Assembly: GCF_901827205.1 (NCBI RefSeq)
Contig: NZ_LR594675.1
Span: forward strand, 5,073,501-5,137,500
DNA: 64,000 bases
Origin: Variovorax sp. PBS-H4
Lineage (GTDB): Bacteria; Pseudomonadota; Gammaproteobacteria; Burkholderiales; Burkholderiaceae_C
Direction of reading: 5' to 3'
The notes under the pieces: generated by a model
The model's input: only the letters and a program-made list of their open reading frames with translations
The model's database searches: none
Told to the model about the DNA's origin: nothing
In this document: positions 17,568-25,792 of the stretch, in pieces
Layout: each line of letters starts with the position of its first letter
Numbering within the stretch: the first letter of the stretch is position 1
Made by a program: the position numbers and the translations under genes

Positions 17568-19817
17568 TCACTGCTCTTCGGGCAGGATGCTCTCGTAGTT
17601 GTAGCTGGTGTAGCGATAGCGCCCGTACTTGTAAGGTGCGAAGGTACGCCGGCCCAGGTCCATCGCGTTGAGCAGCACGCCCGTGGCGGCTTTGCCACTC
17701 ATGGAGAGCCGTCGCGTGCTTTCCTTCAGCTCGCCCATGGTCGACTGGTCGGCGCGCGCCACGAGGAGCACCGTGCCCGCGTGGGCCGCCACCGTGGACG
17801 TGTCAGCCGCTACCAGCACCGGCGGCGTGTCGATGACGACCAGGTCGTACTGCTCGGACAAGCGCTCCAGCATGGTCTTGAACGAGTCCGACACGAGCAG
17901 TTCCGCCGGGTTGGGCGGCAGTTGCCCGGTGGCAAGGAAATCGAGGTTGGGCACGACCTGGCGGTGCACGGTCTGCTGCACCGTCAGGCTGCCTGCGATC
18001 AGCTCGGACAGCCCCCCGTGACGCTGCAGGCCGAAGTACTGGTGCGTGTGGCCGCGGCGCAGGTCGGCATCGATCAGCAGCGTGCGCTTGCCGGCAGCGG
18101 CCATGAGGGCAGCGAAGTTCGCCGTCACGAAGCTCTTGCCGACGCCCGGCGTCGGACCGCTGATCAGCACCCGGTTGTTGGGCGACTCCAGCATCGCGAA
18201 CTGCATCGCGGTGCGCAGGCTGCGCAAGCTCTCGACCGCGGGGTCATCGGGGCTTTCGATCGCCAGCAGGCGCACGCCGGTGGCGCCGCTGAGACGACGC
18301 TTGGCAATGGCCGCCTGCGAAGGACTCAACGGAATGGTCGAGAACACGGGCAGCCCGGTGTCGGCTTCGACTTCGTGCGGATCACGGAGCCGCTGCTCGA
18401 CAAAGGAGCTTCGGATGAAGGCCGCAACGATGCCGAGGAACAACCCGAGCGCAAGCGCGGCGGCCATGATCACCTTGCGGTTCGGCTTGACTGGCTGCGT
18501 GGGCACCACCGCCTCATCCAGCACGCGCACGTTGCCGACCTTGCCTTCCTTCACCAGGCGCAGCTGCAACGCATTGTTGAGCAGCGACTGGTAGAGCTCG
18601 GTGTTCACCTTGACGTCGCGCTCCATGCGCACCGCTTCCTGCTGGATCGCCGGCAGGCCCTTGATGCGTTCCTGGATGCTGCCCATATCGGACTTCAGCG
18701 CAGCGATCTGGTTGTCCAGGGTCTGCACCGCGGGATGCGCGGAAGTGAAGCGCGACTCCAGCTCGCGCCGGCGCTGCTGGGCGTCCAGCAGCTTGGTCTG
18801 CCGGTCGACCGACTGGCCCAGGATCAGCGCGGCTTCCTCGCTGAAGGCCACCGTGCCCTTCTGGTTGCGGTAGCGGTTGTAGACCTCCTCCGATGCCTCC
18901 AGCTGCTTCTTGAACAGGGGCAACTGGACATCGAGGAAGGCAAGCGTCTTCTGCGCCTCGGCAGCCTTGCGCTCGATGTTCTGCTTGACGTACTGGTCGC
19001 CCACGGCATTGAGCACACGCGTCAACTTGAAAGGGTCGGTGTCCTGCAGCGATACGTTGACGATGCCGGAGTTCTTGCCGCGCTCCTGGAGGACCAGGCT
19101 GGTCTGCAATCCGATGGTGGTCGGCAGCTTCGCGTAGCGGTACAGGTTGAACAGCGCGCCCGGCTTGCCGGCGAGCTGGTCGATCTGCAGCGTGATCGGC
19201 CCCTCGGGCGTCTCTGCCCTCAGCAGTGTCCCGACGGTGCCCTTGACCTGCTGCATGCCGGGGTAGTCGAGCGTGTATTGGTTGTTCGCCGCGGCGGTCA
19301 CGGTGAAAAGGCCGCCTTCCATGATGGTCGGCACGTCGAACTGCGAGACGAGGATGCGCTCGGTCCCGGACACATAGCCGTCCAGCCAGAGGAAGCCAGG
19401 GTCCGACAGGCCGTTGGCACGGCGTGCCAGCCAGCCGCCGATATAGGGCACGTACCGCGGTCCGGAAGAAATGTAGAGCTTGGTGGCCTCTACCGCCTGG
19501 CCCGCGATCATGCGCGAGCGAATGATCTCGATCTCGGCGCTTGCCGGCGTCTTCACGTCGACCAAGCCACCCGCTTCAGCCAGGATGCCCTTGCCGCCGG
19601 ACTCCGTGTCCTCGACCTGGATCACCATGTTGGACTCGTAGATGGGGCGCTCCAGGAAGGCGTAACTCGCGCCGATCACGAACACGACGAGCGTGATCGC
19701 CGCGATCAGCCACTTGTTGGAGACCAGGACCTCGAGGTAGCGCCCGAGGTCCAGGTCTTCCTCGTCCGCCGCGCTTGCCGGGGAGGGATTCGTCTTGGTA
19801 ATGATTGAGGAAGTCAT
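17568..19817 (-). CDS. wzc: polysaccharide co-polymerase / tyrosine autokinase (Wzc family)
   Basis: A 749-residue inner-membrane protein that sets chain length and drives polymer export. An N-terminal Wzz domain has a transmembrane helix near residue 40, followed by a long periplasmic coiled-coil part and a second helix (VIMAAALALGLFLGIVAAF). The cytosolic BY-kinase domain has Walker A SGPTPGVGKS (about 552-561), Walker A' TLLIDADLRRG, and Walker B LVVIDTPP. The C-terminus is a tyrosine cluster (YKYGRYRYTSYNY), the autophosphorylation tail. The ATG at 19817 overlaps the upstream phosphatase stop (TGATG). It forms one operon with wzb and wza. Confidence 0.95.
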   Translation of the reverse strand: MTSSIITKTNPSPASAADEEDLDLGRYLEVLVSNKWLIAAITLVVFVIGASYAFLERPIYESNMVIQVEDTESGGKGILAEAGGLVDVKTPASAEIEIIRSRMIAGQAVEATKLYISSGPRYVPYIGGWLARRANGLSDPGFLWLDGYVSGTERILVSQFDVPTIMEGGLFTVTAAANNQYTLDYPGMQQVKGTVGTLLRAETPEGPITLQIDQLAGKPGALFNLYRYAKLPTTIGLQTSLVLQERGKNSGIVNVSLQDTDPFKLTRVLNAVGDQYVKQNIERKAAEAQKTLAFLDVQLPLFKKQLEASEEVYNRYRNQKGTVAFSEEAALILGQSVDRQTKLLDAQQRRRELESRFTSAHPAVQTLDNQIAALKSDMGSIQERIKGLPAIQQEAVRMERDVKVNTELYQSLLNNALQLRLVKEGKVGNVRVLDEAVVPTQPVKPNRKVIMAAALALGLFLGIVAAFIRSSFVEQRLRDPHEVEADTGLPVFSTIPLSPSQAAIAKRRLSGATGVRLLAIESPDDPAVESLRSLRTAMQFAMLESPNNRVLISGPTPGVGKSFVTANFAALMAAAGKRTLLIDADLRRGHTHQYFGLQRHGGLSELIAGSLTVQQTVHRQVVPNLDFLATGQLPPNPAELLVSDSFKTMLERLSEQYDLVVIDTPPVLVAADTSTVAAHAGTVLLVARADQSTMGELKESTRRLSMSGKAATGVLLNAMDLGRRTFAPYKYGRYRYTSYNYESILPEEQ

Positions 19818-20260
19818 CAACTGGATACTCTTGAGATGCGTTGGGCCCACTGCCTGGCGCCGGATTCGATAAGCTGGAGCGAGTGCTCGAAGATGCTGCG
19901 ATCTTCGCGATAAGGATCGGGCACATCCTCGTCGCTGAACTCGCAGAGACGAAACACCTTTCCGGAAGCGAACAGATAGCGCTCCTGAACCGCGCGGCGT
20001 TGCTCGCGGTCCATCACCAGGATCAGGTCGGCCCGCTGGCACAGCTCGACGCTGAGTTGCTGGGCGCGGTGCCCGCCGATGTCGATGCCGCGCGCCTCCA
20101 GCAGTTCGCACGCGGTGGGGTCCGCAGGCTTGCCGACCAACGCATGCAGGCCGGCCGAGTCGACCTGGACGTCGGGCAGGTCGGCAGCCATCACCGCCTC
20201 CGCCATCGGACTGCGGCAGATGTTGCCGGTACACACGACGAGAACGTTCTGGATGGCCAC
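19817..20260 (-). CDS. wzb: low-molecular-weight protein tyrosine phosphatase (Wzb-like)
   Basis: A 147-residue phosphatase that would dephosphorylate the Wzc tyrosine tail and so cycle the export machine. The P-loop CX5R is Cys10-TGNIC-Arg16-S, and the general acid Asp115 lies in DPY. The start is GTG at 20260, whose G is also the last base of the wza TAG stop (TAGTG); the gene's own TGA overlaps the wzc ATG. This double overlap shows tight translational coupling wza-wzb-wzc. A longer frame to 20353 is not used, because the family core starts right after the GTG. Confidence 0.94.
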   Translation of the reverse strand: MAIQNVLVVCTGNICRSPMAEAVMAADLPDVQVDSAGLHALVGKPADPTACELLEARGIDIGGHRAQQLSVELCQRADLILVMDREQRRAVQERYLFASGKVFRLCEFSDEDVPDPYREDRSIFEHSLQLIESGARQWAQRISRVSS

Positions 20261-21426
20261 TACCTGCCGCCCCCGGTGCTGCGCGAACCCAGATCGCGAT
20301 AGGAGGTCGCCGTCGTGGCGGTCGGAAGAATCAGGCTCAGCACGCGGTTCCATTGCACCAGCGGGACCGGGTCGACATAGACCACGTCCTTGGGCCTGAG
20401 CGCGAAGCCCTCGGCCATGGCAATCGCCGTCGGCGTGCGGGCGTCGAGGTGGAAGATCGACAAGCCGTTTGTTTCGTTGCGGATCACGTAGATCTGGCGC
20501 GGATTGGCGGTCCCGAGATTGACGCCGCCGACTTCGGTCAGCGCGTCGTTCAGGCTGAGCCGGCCGTTGCGCATCATCACGCCCGTCTGCACGTTCACCT
20601 CACCCATGACGGTGACCTTGCGTTCATCGCGACTGCGCACCATGACCAGGTCCCCCGACCGGAGCGGGATGCTGGTGGGCGCGATGCCGGCCTCGGCCAT
20701 GGACATCAGGTCGAGTGTGACGGTTTTGCCGTCCCGGGTCAGGGTCACGGCAGAGCGGTCACCGTTCCCCGACAAACCTCCCGCGCGATTGATCGCCTCT
20801 GCAAGCGTCATTGGGATGTCCGTGAAGATCTGCAGGCCCGGCGTGCGCACTTCTCCTTCGATGTAAGCGCGCTTGCTGCGGAAGGCGTTCACCCGCACGC
20901 TCAGCTGCGGGCTCTTGAACACCCTCGACAGCCTGTTGATCAGCGTCTGCTCCAGCTCCTGGATCGTCATGCCGTCGGCCTTGATCTGGCCTACGTAGGG
21001 GAAGCTCATGTGGCCCGTGTTGGAGACGATGAAGCCCGGAGCCGGCGAGACGCTCGCCTGATCGGCAACCGTCGTGGCGGGGATTCCGCTGAACACGATT
21101 TCCGGATGGTCATAGACCACGACGCTCACCACATCGCCAGGACCGATCTTGTAGACCGGCGCCTCCCCCACGAGTGCCCGCACTTCGGGCGGGACGTTAT
21201 TGCCGACCGCGGCACGCTGTGCCTGGATCAGCTGGGGCGTGATTTCGGTGATTGCGCCGGCAGGCGGCGGATCGATCTCCGAAGTGGAAAAGCCCGAAGG
21301 CGATACAGCCTGGGCACCGTCGTTGCTCGCCGAGCGAAAGCCCGGCGCCAAGGGCGCACAAGCCTGTAACAGCAGCCCAGCCGAGGCGAACAAAGTGGCA
21401 TGTAGTAGGAAACGTTTCAAACCCAA
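20260..21426 (-). CDS. wza: outer-membrane polysaccharide export lipoprotein (Wza family)
   Basis: A 388-residue secreted lipoprotein. The signal peptide ends at a lipobox LLLQAC with Cys23 as the lipidated residue. The polysaccharide export domain follows (YKIGPGDVVSVVVYDHPE around 90-110), with SLBB-type repeats (AYIEGEVRTPG; VTVMGEVNVQTG). The product would form the periplasm-spanning export channel that works with Wzc. The frame opens with TTG at 21426, but a GGAG is better placed for a second TTG at 21420. It is the first gene of the export operon. The 217 bp upstream would carry its promoter. Confidence 0.93.
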   Translation of the reverse strand: MGLKRFLLHATLFASAGLLLQACAPLAPGFRSASNDGAQAVSPSGFSTSEIDPPPAGAITEITPQLIQAQRAAVGNNVPPEVRALVGEAPVYKIGPGDVVSVVVYDHPEIVFSGIPATTVADQASVSPAPGFIVSNTGHMSFPYVGQIKADGMTIQELEQTLINRLSRVFKSPQLSVRVNAFRSKRAYIEGEVRTPGLQIFTDIPMTLAEAINRAGGLSGNGDRSAVTLTRDGKTVTLDLMSMAEAGIAPTSIPLRSGDLVMVRSRDERKVTVMGEVNVQTGVMMRNGRLSLNDALTEVGGVNLGTANPRQIYVIRNETNGLSIFHLDARTPTAIAMAEGFALRPKDVVYVDPVPLVQWNRVLSLILPTATTATSYRDLGSRSTGGGR

Positions 21427-21454
21427 CTCCGAGTCATGACCCTGAATGAATACT

Positions 21455-21464
21455 TTTGCAAACA
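21455..21464. promoter_or_regulatory. TTTGCAAACA element upstream of wza
   Basis: Identical to ten bases upstream of the first gene of the biosynthesis operon (9234-9243). It lies about 30 bp before the wza start. Candidate shared control site for both exopolysaccharide operons. Confidence 0.38.
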
Positions 21465-21643
21465 GTTACGACTGTACATCAGCAACGCGCTAGGCTCAAA
21501 TCTTTCTTGGCCTACGGCGTTCGGCAGGGTAAACGGGTGTGGCGTCCGATGGGGTAAGCGTGCTCCTACACAGCGCAATTTCAGGCCGGAATTGGAGCTG
21601 CAGCTATCGAAAAGATAGCGATAGTCGGAACGAATCAGGCCCC

Positions 21644-22927
21644 TCAGGGGGTTTCGATCTGTGCGGCACGCTTCCAGGCGGCCGAGGCCTGCTCACTGTC
21701 GTCGCGAGCTTCCGCGAGTTCTGCCAGTGCCTGCCAAGCCCGTCGATGCAAAACGGGATCTTGTAACGCCAAGCCGGCGTGAGTGAGCAATTGTTGCGAC
21801 TTGCCCCAGAGCTGGCGCTTCATACAAGCCATGCCGGCCAGGTACTGCAGGTTGGCGTCGCGGGGATTGTTCCGCTGCGCAGATTCGATGCGCGCCAGCC
21901 AATCGGCGTCGACCGAGTCCAGGCCAGCCTCGAGCGCCCGCACCAGCTTGACGCGCAACGATTCGTGCAGGCTGCGAGGTTGCTCGATCATGCGGTCCCA
22001 GACCGGGAGCAGCCAGGCGCGCGCCAGGGTCAGGTCGCCGCGCAGCGCCACCATGCGTTGTGCCGCGTGGATGGCGACTTCAGGCATCTCGCGTTCCTCG
22101 CCCTCGAGCTCTCCCCAGGCCCGCAGCAGTTGGGTGGGATCATGCGCGCCGGAGAGCAGCTCCGTCGCCAAGCCTCGAATGATGCTCTGTGCGGCGGCGT
22201 CGGAGAAGGCGCGATGCTTGGCCAGCAGGCGGGCGGTTTCCAGCGCCTCCTGCGTACGCCCATCCTGGCGCGCAGCCTTGAGCCGCAGGCGCAGGGCAAG
22301 CGTGCGGCGCTGCGCACCCTGGGGGAGCTCCTCCAGCCGGGCCAAGGCGGCAGGCGCGTCGCGGTCGTCGAGCGCCCACCGGGCCGCGCGCAACTGCACG
22401 CCCTCGCGCGTCTCCGGGCTGGCGAGCACGCCGCGGTCCGCGCTCTCGCTGAGCGCCTGCTGCAGATGCGCGTCGCGCGCGCCCCGGTCCTGCAGCGCCT
22501 GGGCGCTCTCCGCAGCGAGCAGGTGCGACAACACGCGTATCTGCTGCGCCTGCGGCAGCCTTGCGTCCAGCGCGGCCAATGCCTGCTCCTGCAAGAGCGC
22601 CGCCTGCGCGGCCTTGCGCGAGCGGGAGAAGCGGCCGGCCAGTTGCTGCGCAAGAGCGTCGAGCAGCGCCGCGTGCAGAGAGCGCTCCTTCTGTTGCAGG
22701 CGCCATTGGCGAGCCTGCCGCGGCAGGGAGAACAGCGCCGACAGTGCACGCAAGGCCACGTGCAGCAGCCCGAAGGCCCCGAGCAGGATCAGCAGCGTGA
22801 GGTTCAGCGAGAGGTCGACTCGCCACGGCGGCCAAAAGACAGTAACGGTACCGTGATTGTTGCCGGCGAACAGCGCCACCGCCGCCGCGATGCCGAACAA
22901 GGCAAGGAGCCAGAGTGCTGCGCGCAT
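21644..22927 (-). CDS. hemY: HemY-like membrane/TPR protein of the haem operon
   Basis: A 427-residue inner-membrane protein. Two hydrophobic helices at about 3-21 and 39-61 are followed by an alpha-helical, TPR-like cytosolic region rich in Ala, Leu and Arg. It matches the proteobacterial HemY N-terminal-domain family, which is linked to haem biosynthesis by position but is not protoporphyrinogen oxidase. It is the last gene of hemC-hemD-hemX-hemY; its start lies 9 bp after the hemX stop. Confidence 0.88.
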   Translation of the reverse strand: MRAALWLLALFGIAAAVALFAGNNHGTVTVFWPPWRVDLSLNLTLLILLGAFGLLHVALRALSALFSLPRQARQWRLQQKERSLHAALLDALAQQLAGRFSRSRKAAQAALLQEQALAALDARLPQAQQIRVLSHLLAAESAQALQDRGARDAHLQQALSESADRGVLASPETREGVQLRAARWALDDRDAPAALARLEELPQGAQRRTLALRLRLKAARQDGRTQEALETARLLAKHRAFSDAAAQSIIRGLATELLSGAHDPTQLLRAWGELEGEEREMPEVAIHAAQRMVALRGDLTLARAWLLPVWDRMIEQPRSLHESLRVKLVRALEAGLDSVDADWLARIESAQRNNPRDANLQYLAGMACMKRQLWGKSQQLLTHAGLALQDPVLHRRAWQALAELAEARDDSEQASAAWKRAAQIETP

Positions 22928-22936
22928 GCCGGAAGC

Positions 22937-24013
22937 CTATCGCCCCGCCGCAGCCGTGGTGAGCGCGGCCAGCGTCTCGTCGATGCGCGGCGGCTCGCTG
23001 GTCTTGATCTGGGCCTGCAACTGCTGCAACAGCGTGGCGGCCGCCTGCACGCGACGCGAGGCCGGATCGAAGTAGCGGTTGAGGGAGGCCGACACGGTGG
23101 CCAACTCATTGCGCGCAGTGTCGAATTGCCGGGACAGGAGGGCCAGTCGCGCGTTGAGCAGTTGCAGCTTCAGGTTCTCGCGCAAGAAGAAGGTCTGGTC
23201 GGGCGACAGCAGCACGGCCTCGGGTCGGTCGATGCGGCCCACGCGCAGCAGCGAGCGTGCCTCGTTGCGCACCATCAGCAGGACACGCTGCCACCATGGC
23301 GCATCGTTCGGCATCGGCTCGGCTTGCCAGGGGTTGAGGCCGGCGCCGGGCGTGGCCACCGCGTTGAGCGGCGGCAGCCCATCCACCATGCGCACCAGGT
23401 CGTCGAGCTTGCGCAGTGTCTCGCCGCTTTCGGCGGTGGCGCCGGCCTGCAGACGATCGATGTCGCGCTGCATCGCGCGCTGCAGAGGCGCCAGCCGCGG
23501 CTGCGCGGCGCGTGCGATGCGCAGGTCACCGGCCTTGAGGGCGGCCAGCAGCGGCTGCACGTTGCCCGTGACCTCGGCCTGCTGCAGCGCAAGGCGGACT
23601 GCGGCCTCGATGTCGACCACCAGGTTCTCGTCGCGCGAGCGCGACAGGCTCTGCATCAGCTCCTCGAGCTGCGAACGCTGCAGCGCCACTTCGGCGACAC
23701 GGGTCTCGTTGAGGGCCAGGCGAGCCGCCGTGTCTCGCACCGTCTCCTGCGCCTGCCGCGCCAGGGTACGGGCCTCCAGGGACTGCGCCATGGCGTCGGC
23801 GCTCTGCCGGGCCAGTTGCTCCTGCATCCCGCTGACCTTCTGCCAGAGCACCAGTACCGTCGCCAGCGCCAGCACCGCGGACGCGGCCAGGAGTCCAAGC
23901 AGAATCTTCGAGAGCGTGGCTGCGGGGAGCGGTGCCGCCTGAAGCTGCGCCGGCACTGGGGCGCGCGCCACCGGTTCCTGCAGGCTTTCGTTCAAGACGG
24001 AGGCGTCGCTCAT
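22937..24013 (-). CDS. hemX: HemX-like membrane protein (uroporphyrinogen-III C-methyltransferase-related)
   Basis: A 358-residue protein with a proline/alanine N-terminus, one transmembrane helix at about 36-57, a likely coiled coil (60-135, with QEQLARQSADAMAQSLEART), and a conserved C-terminal domain (RSLLRVGRIDRPEAVLLS, then FFLRENLKLQLLNARLALLS). This is the proteobacterial HemX pattern; despite its common name it has no visible methyltransferase motif. The ATG at 24013 overlaps the hemD stop as ATGA. A longer frame reaching 24421 lies inside hemD and is rejected. Confidence 0.9.
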   Translation of the reverse strand: MSDASVLNESLQEPVARAPVPAQLQAAPLPAATLSKILLGLLAASAVLALATVLVLWQKVSGMQEQLARQSADAMAQSLEARTLARQAQETVRDTAARLALNETRVAEVALQRSQLEELMQSLSRSRDENLVVDIEAAVRLALQQAEVTGNVQPLLAALKAGDLRIARAAQPRLAPLQRAMQRDIDRLQAGATAESGETLRKLDDLVRMVDGLPPLNAVATPGAGLNPWQAEPMPNDAPWWQRVLLMVRNEARSLLRVGRIDRPEAVLLSPDQTFFLRENLKLQLLNARLALLSRQFDTARNELATVSASLNRYFDPASRRVQAAATLLQQLQAQIKTSEPPRIDETLAALTTAAAGR

Positions 24014-24783
24014 GCGAAGGATTCTATCGACGCGACCAGCGCGTCCAGCACCGGGGAAGAGACGCGCACTGTCCCGAAACCCGCGGCCCGCGCGGCTTCC
24101 GCGATGCGCGGATGGGTGGCAACCACCCGCGCGGACGTCCATGCCGTGCCGGGCATCGCGGCGCGCAGACGGGCGATGGCCTCGGCGCTGCTGAAGAGCC
24201 AGGTCGCCTCGCCGCGCGCACCCTCCGCAGCCAGTGCCCGCGCGGCCACGTCGAAGGGTGGAGCGATACGACGGTAGGCGACGACAACGTCGCATGCGCC
24301 ACCAGCCGCGACGATCTCGTGCGCCAGCCAGGCGCGTCCGGCGGGCTGCCCCGCTGCATCGCCGCCGCGCACGATCAGCACACGTGCGCCCGGGCTGACC
24401 TGCGCCTGGACCTCTGCCCACAGCGCCTCCGAGTCGAACTGCTCAGCGTCCTCGCCCGGCGCATCGATGGCGGTGGCAGGAACGCCGGCCTGCTGCAGGG
24501 CGCGTACGGTACCAGGACCGGTGGCCCAGCAGCGCGCATGCAGGTTGGCAGCGATGGCATGGGCACCGTCGAAGAAATGCTCGGCCGCCGAGGCGCTCAC
24601 GAACATCAGGGCGGCATAGTCGCCCAAGCGCTGCCGCGCCATTTGAAGGTCCTTGGTATCGGTCACCGGAGCAATCTCGACGAGTGGCAGGGGTTGTGCA
24701 TCCAGCCCGGCGGCGCGCAGGGCGGCGACCCAGCGCGCCGCCTCGCGAGCCGGGCGCGTGACGATCACTTTCTGCGCCGGCAT
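24010..24783 (-). CDS. hemD: uroporphyrinogen-III synthase
   Basis: A 257-residue enzyme that closes and inverts ring D of hydroxymethylbilane to uroporphyrinogen III. HemD sequences are weakly conserved. Here the evidence is the N-terminal VIVTRP, the mid segment LMFVSASAAEHFF, the hinge-side VLIVRGGDA and the C-terminal WLFSSAEAIARL, plus position directly after hemC. The ATG at 24783 lies 5 bp after the hemC stop, with a GAACGAG Shine-Dalgarno-like run. The TGA overlaps the hemX ATG. Confidence 0.93.
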   Translation of the reverse strand: MPAQKVIVTRPAREAARWVAALRAAGLDAQPLPLVEIAPVTDTKDLQMARQRLGDYAALMFVSASAAEHFFDGAHAIAANLHARCWATGPGTVRALQQAGVPATAIDAPGEDAEQFDSEALWAEVQAQVSPGARVLIVRGGDAAGQPAGRAWLAHEIVAAGGACDVVVAYRRIAPPFDVAARALAAEGARGEATWLFSSAEAIARLRAAMPGTAWTSARVVATHPRIAEAARAAGFGTVRVSSPVLDALVASIESFA

Positions 24784-24788
24784 CTCGT

Positions 24789-25694
24789 TCAGTGCGCGCC
24801 CGCCTGGCGCAGCAGGCGGGCGGCGCCGTCGCCGAGCGCGACCGCCTGCGCGGGATCGGTGACCTCGGCCTGCGCGTGAACCTGGACCAACTGCGCGGCG
24901 CCCTCCGGATCGCCCCAGGCCGCATCGATGCGCAGACGATCGCCGTCCTGCCAGCGCGCGTGGGCAGCCAGCGGCATCGAACAGCTGCCGCCCATGGCAC
25001 GGCTGACAGCCCGCTCGGCAGCAGTGGCCAGCTGGTCGCGCTGGCTGGCGAGCGGCGCCAGCAGCGCTAGCAGGTCGGTGCGGTCGGCGCGCACTTCGAT
25101 CCCCAGCGCGCCCTGCCCAGCGGCCGGCAGCATGACCTCGGGTTCGAAGACGGCGCGGATGCGATGTTCGAGGCCCAGTCGCTTGAGGCCGGCAGCCGCC
25201 AGCACAATCGCGTCGTATTGCCCGTCGTCGAGCTTGCGCAGCCGGGTGTCCAGGTTGCCGCGCAAGGGCTCGATGCGCAGATCGGGACGCAGCGAGCGCA
25301 GCAGGACCACGCGCCGAAGGCTGGAGGTGCCGATCACGGCCCCCTGCGGCAAAGCCTCGAGCGACGCGTAGCGCGGGGACACCAGCGCATCTCGCGGGTC
25401 CTCGCGCTGCAGCACGCAGGCCAGCGCGAACCCTTCGGGCAGATCCATGGGCACGTCCTTGAGCGAGTGCACCGCGATGTCGGCATGGCCCTCTTCGAGC
25501 GCCAGCTCGAGCTCCTTCACGAAGAGGCCCTTGCCACCGACCTTGGAGAGCGAGCGGTCGAGGATCTGGTCGCCGCGCGTGGTCATGCCGAGCAGGCTGA
25601 CTGCGTGACCTCTTTGCCGAAGCAGGGATTGCACATGCTCGGCCTGCCAAAGGGCCAGGCGACTCTCGCGCGTGGCGATCACGATGTTGCTCAA
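24789..25694 (-). CDS. hemC: hydroxymethylbilane synthase (porphobilinogen deaminase)
   Basis: A 301-residue tetrapyrrole enzyme polymerising four porphobilinogens. Conserved blocks: IATRESRLALWQAEHV at the N-terminus, KGLFVKELE, HSLKDVPMDLP, GTSSLRRVVLLRSLRPDL, the PAAGQGALGIEVR motif, and the dipyrromethane-cofactor cysteine in MGGSCSMPLAAHA. I chose TTG at 25694 because it puts LSNIVIATR at the start, as in relatives (MSNIVIATR). An in-frame ATG at 25739 adds 15 residues, but it lies within a 12-bp palindrome that looks like promoter DNA. It is the first gene of the haem operon and divergent from ppc. Confidence 0.95.
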   Translation of the reverse strand: MSNIVIATRESRLALWQAEHVQSLLRQRGHAVSLLGMTTRGDQILDRSLSKVGGKGLFVKELELALEEGHADIAVHSLKDVPMDLPEGFALACVLQREDPRDALVSPRYASLEALPQGAVIGTSSLRRVVLLRSLRPDLRIEPLRGNLDTRLRKLDDGQYDAIVLAAAGLKRLGLEHRIRAVFEPEVMLPAAGQGALGIEVRADRTDLLALLAPLASQRDQLATAAERAVSRAMGGSCSMPLAAHARWQDGDRLRIDAAWGDPEGAAQLVQVHAQAEVTDPAQAVALGDGAARLLRQAGAH

Positions 25695-25728
25695 GGGGAC
25701 CGTTTCCGTTGCTGTGGGGGACCTTGGG

Positions 25729-25740
25729 AATGCTAGCATT
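25729..25740. promoter_or_regulatory. 12-bp palindrome AATGCTAGCATT between hemC and ppc
   Basis: A perfect palindrome in the divergent promoter region. Each strand reads TGCTAGCAT, which resembles an extended -10 element (TGN then TAGCAT), so it could serve both promoters or be an operator. The -35 boxes are poor. Confidence 0.4.
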
Positions 25741-25792
25741 GTTGCATCGCAGCAACGCAGCGCCGACCCGGTTGAACGAGGAGATCTTTGGC

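Noticed and set aside
17781..19808. 675-codon plus-strand frame opposite wzc
   Set aside because: Shadow; the minus strand has Wzz and kinase motifs and coupled starts.
21644..22927. HemY as protoporphyrinogen oxidase
   Set aside because: No FAD-binding motif; the protein is the unrelated proteobacterial TPR/membrane HemY.
21779..24277. 832-codon plus-strand frame opposite hemY and hemX
   Set aside because: Arises from codon bias on the opposite strand; no domain, and it ignores the gene boundaries of two real genes.
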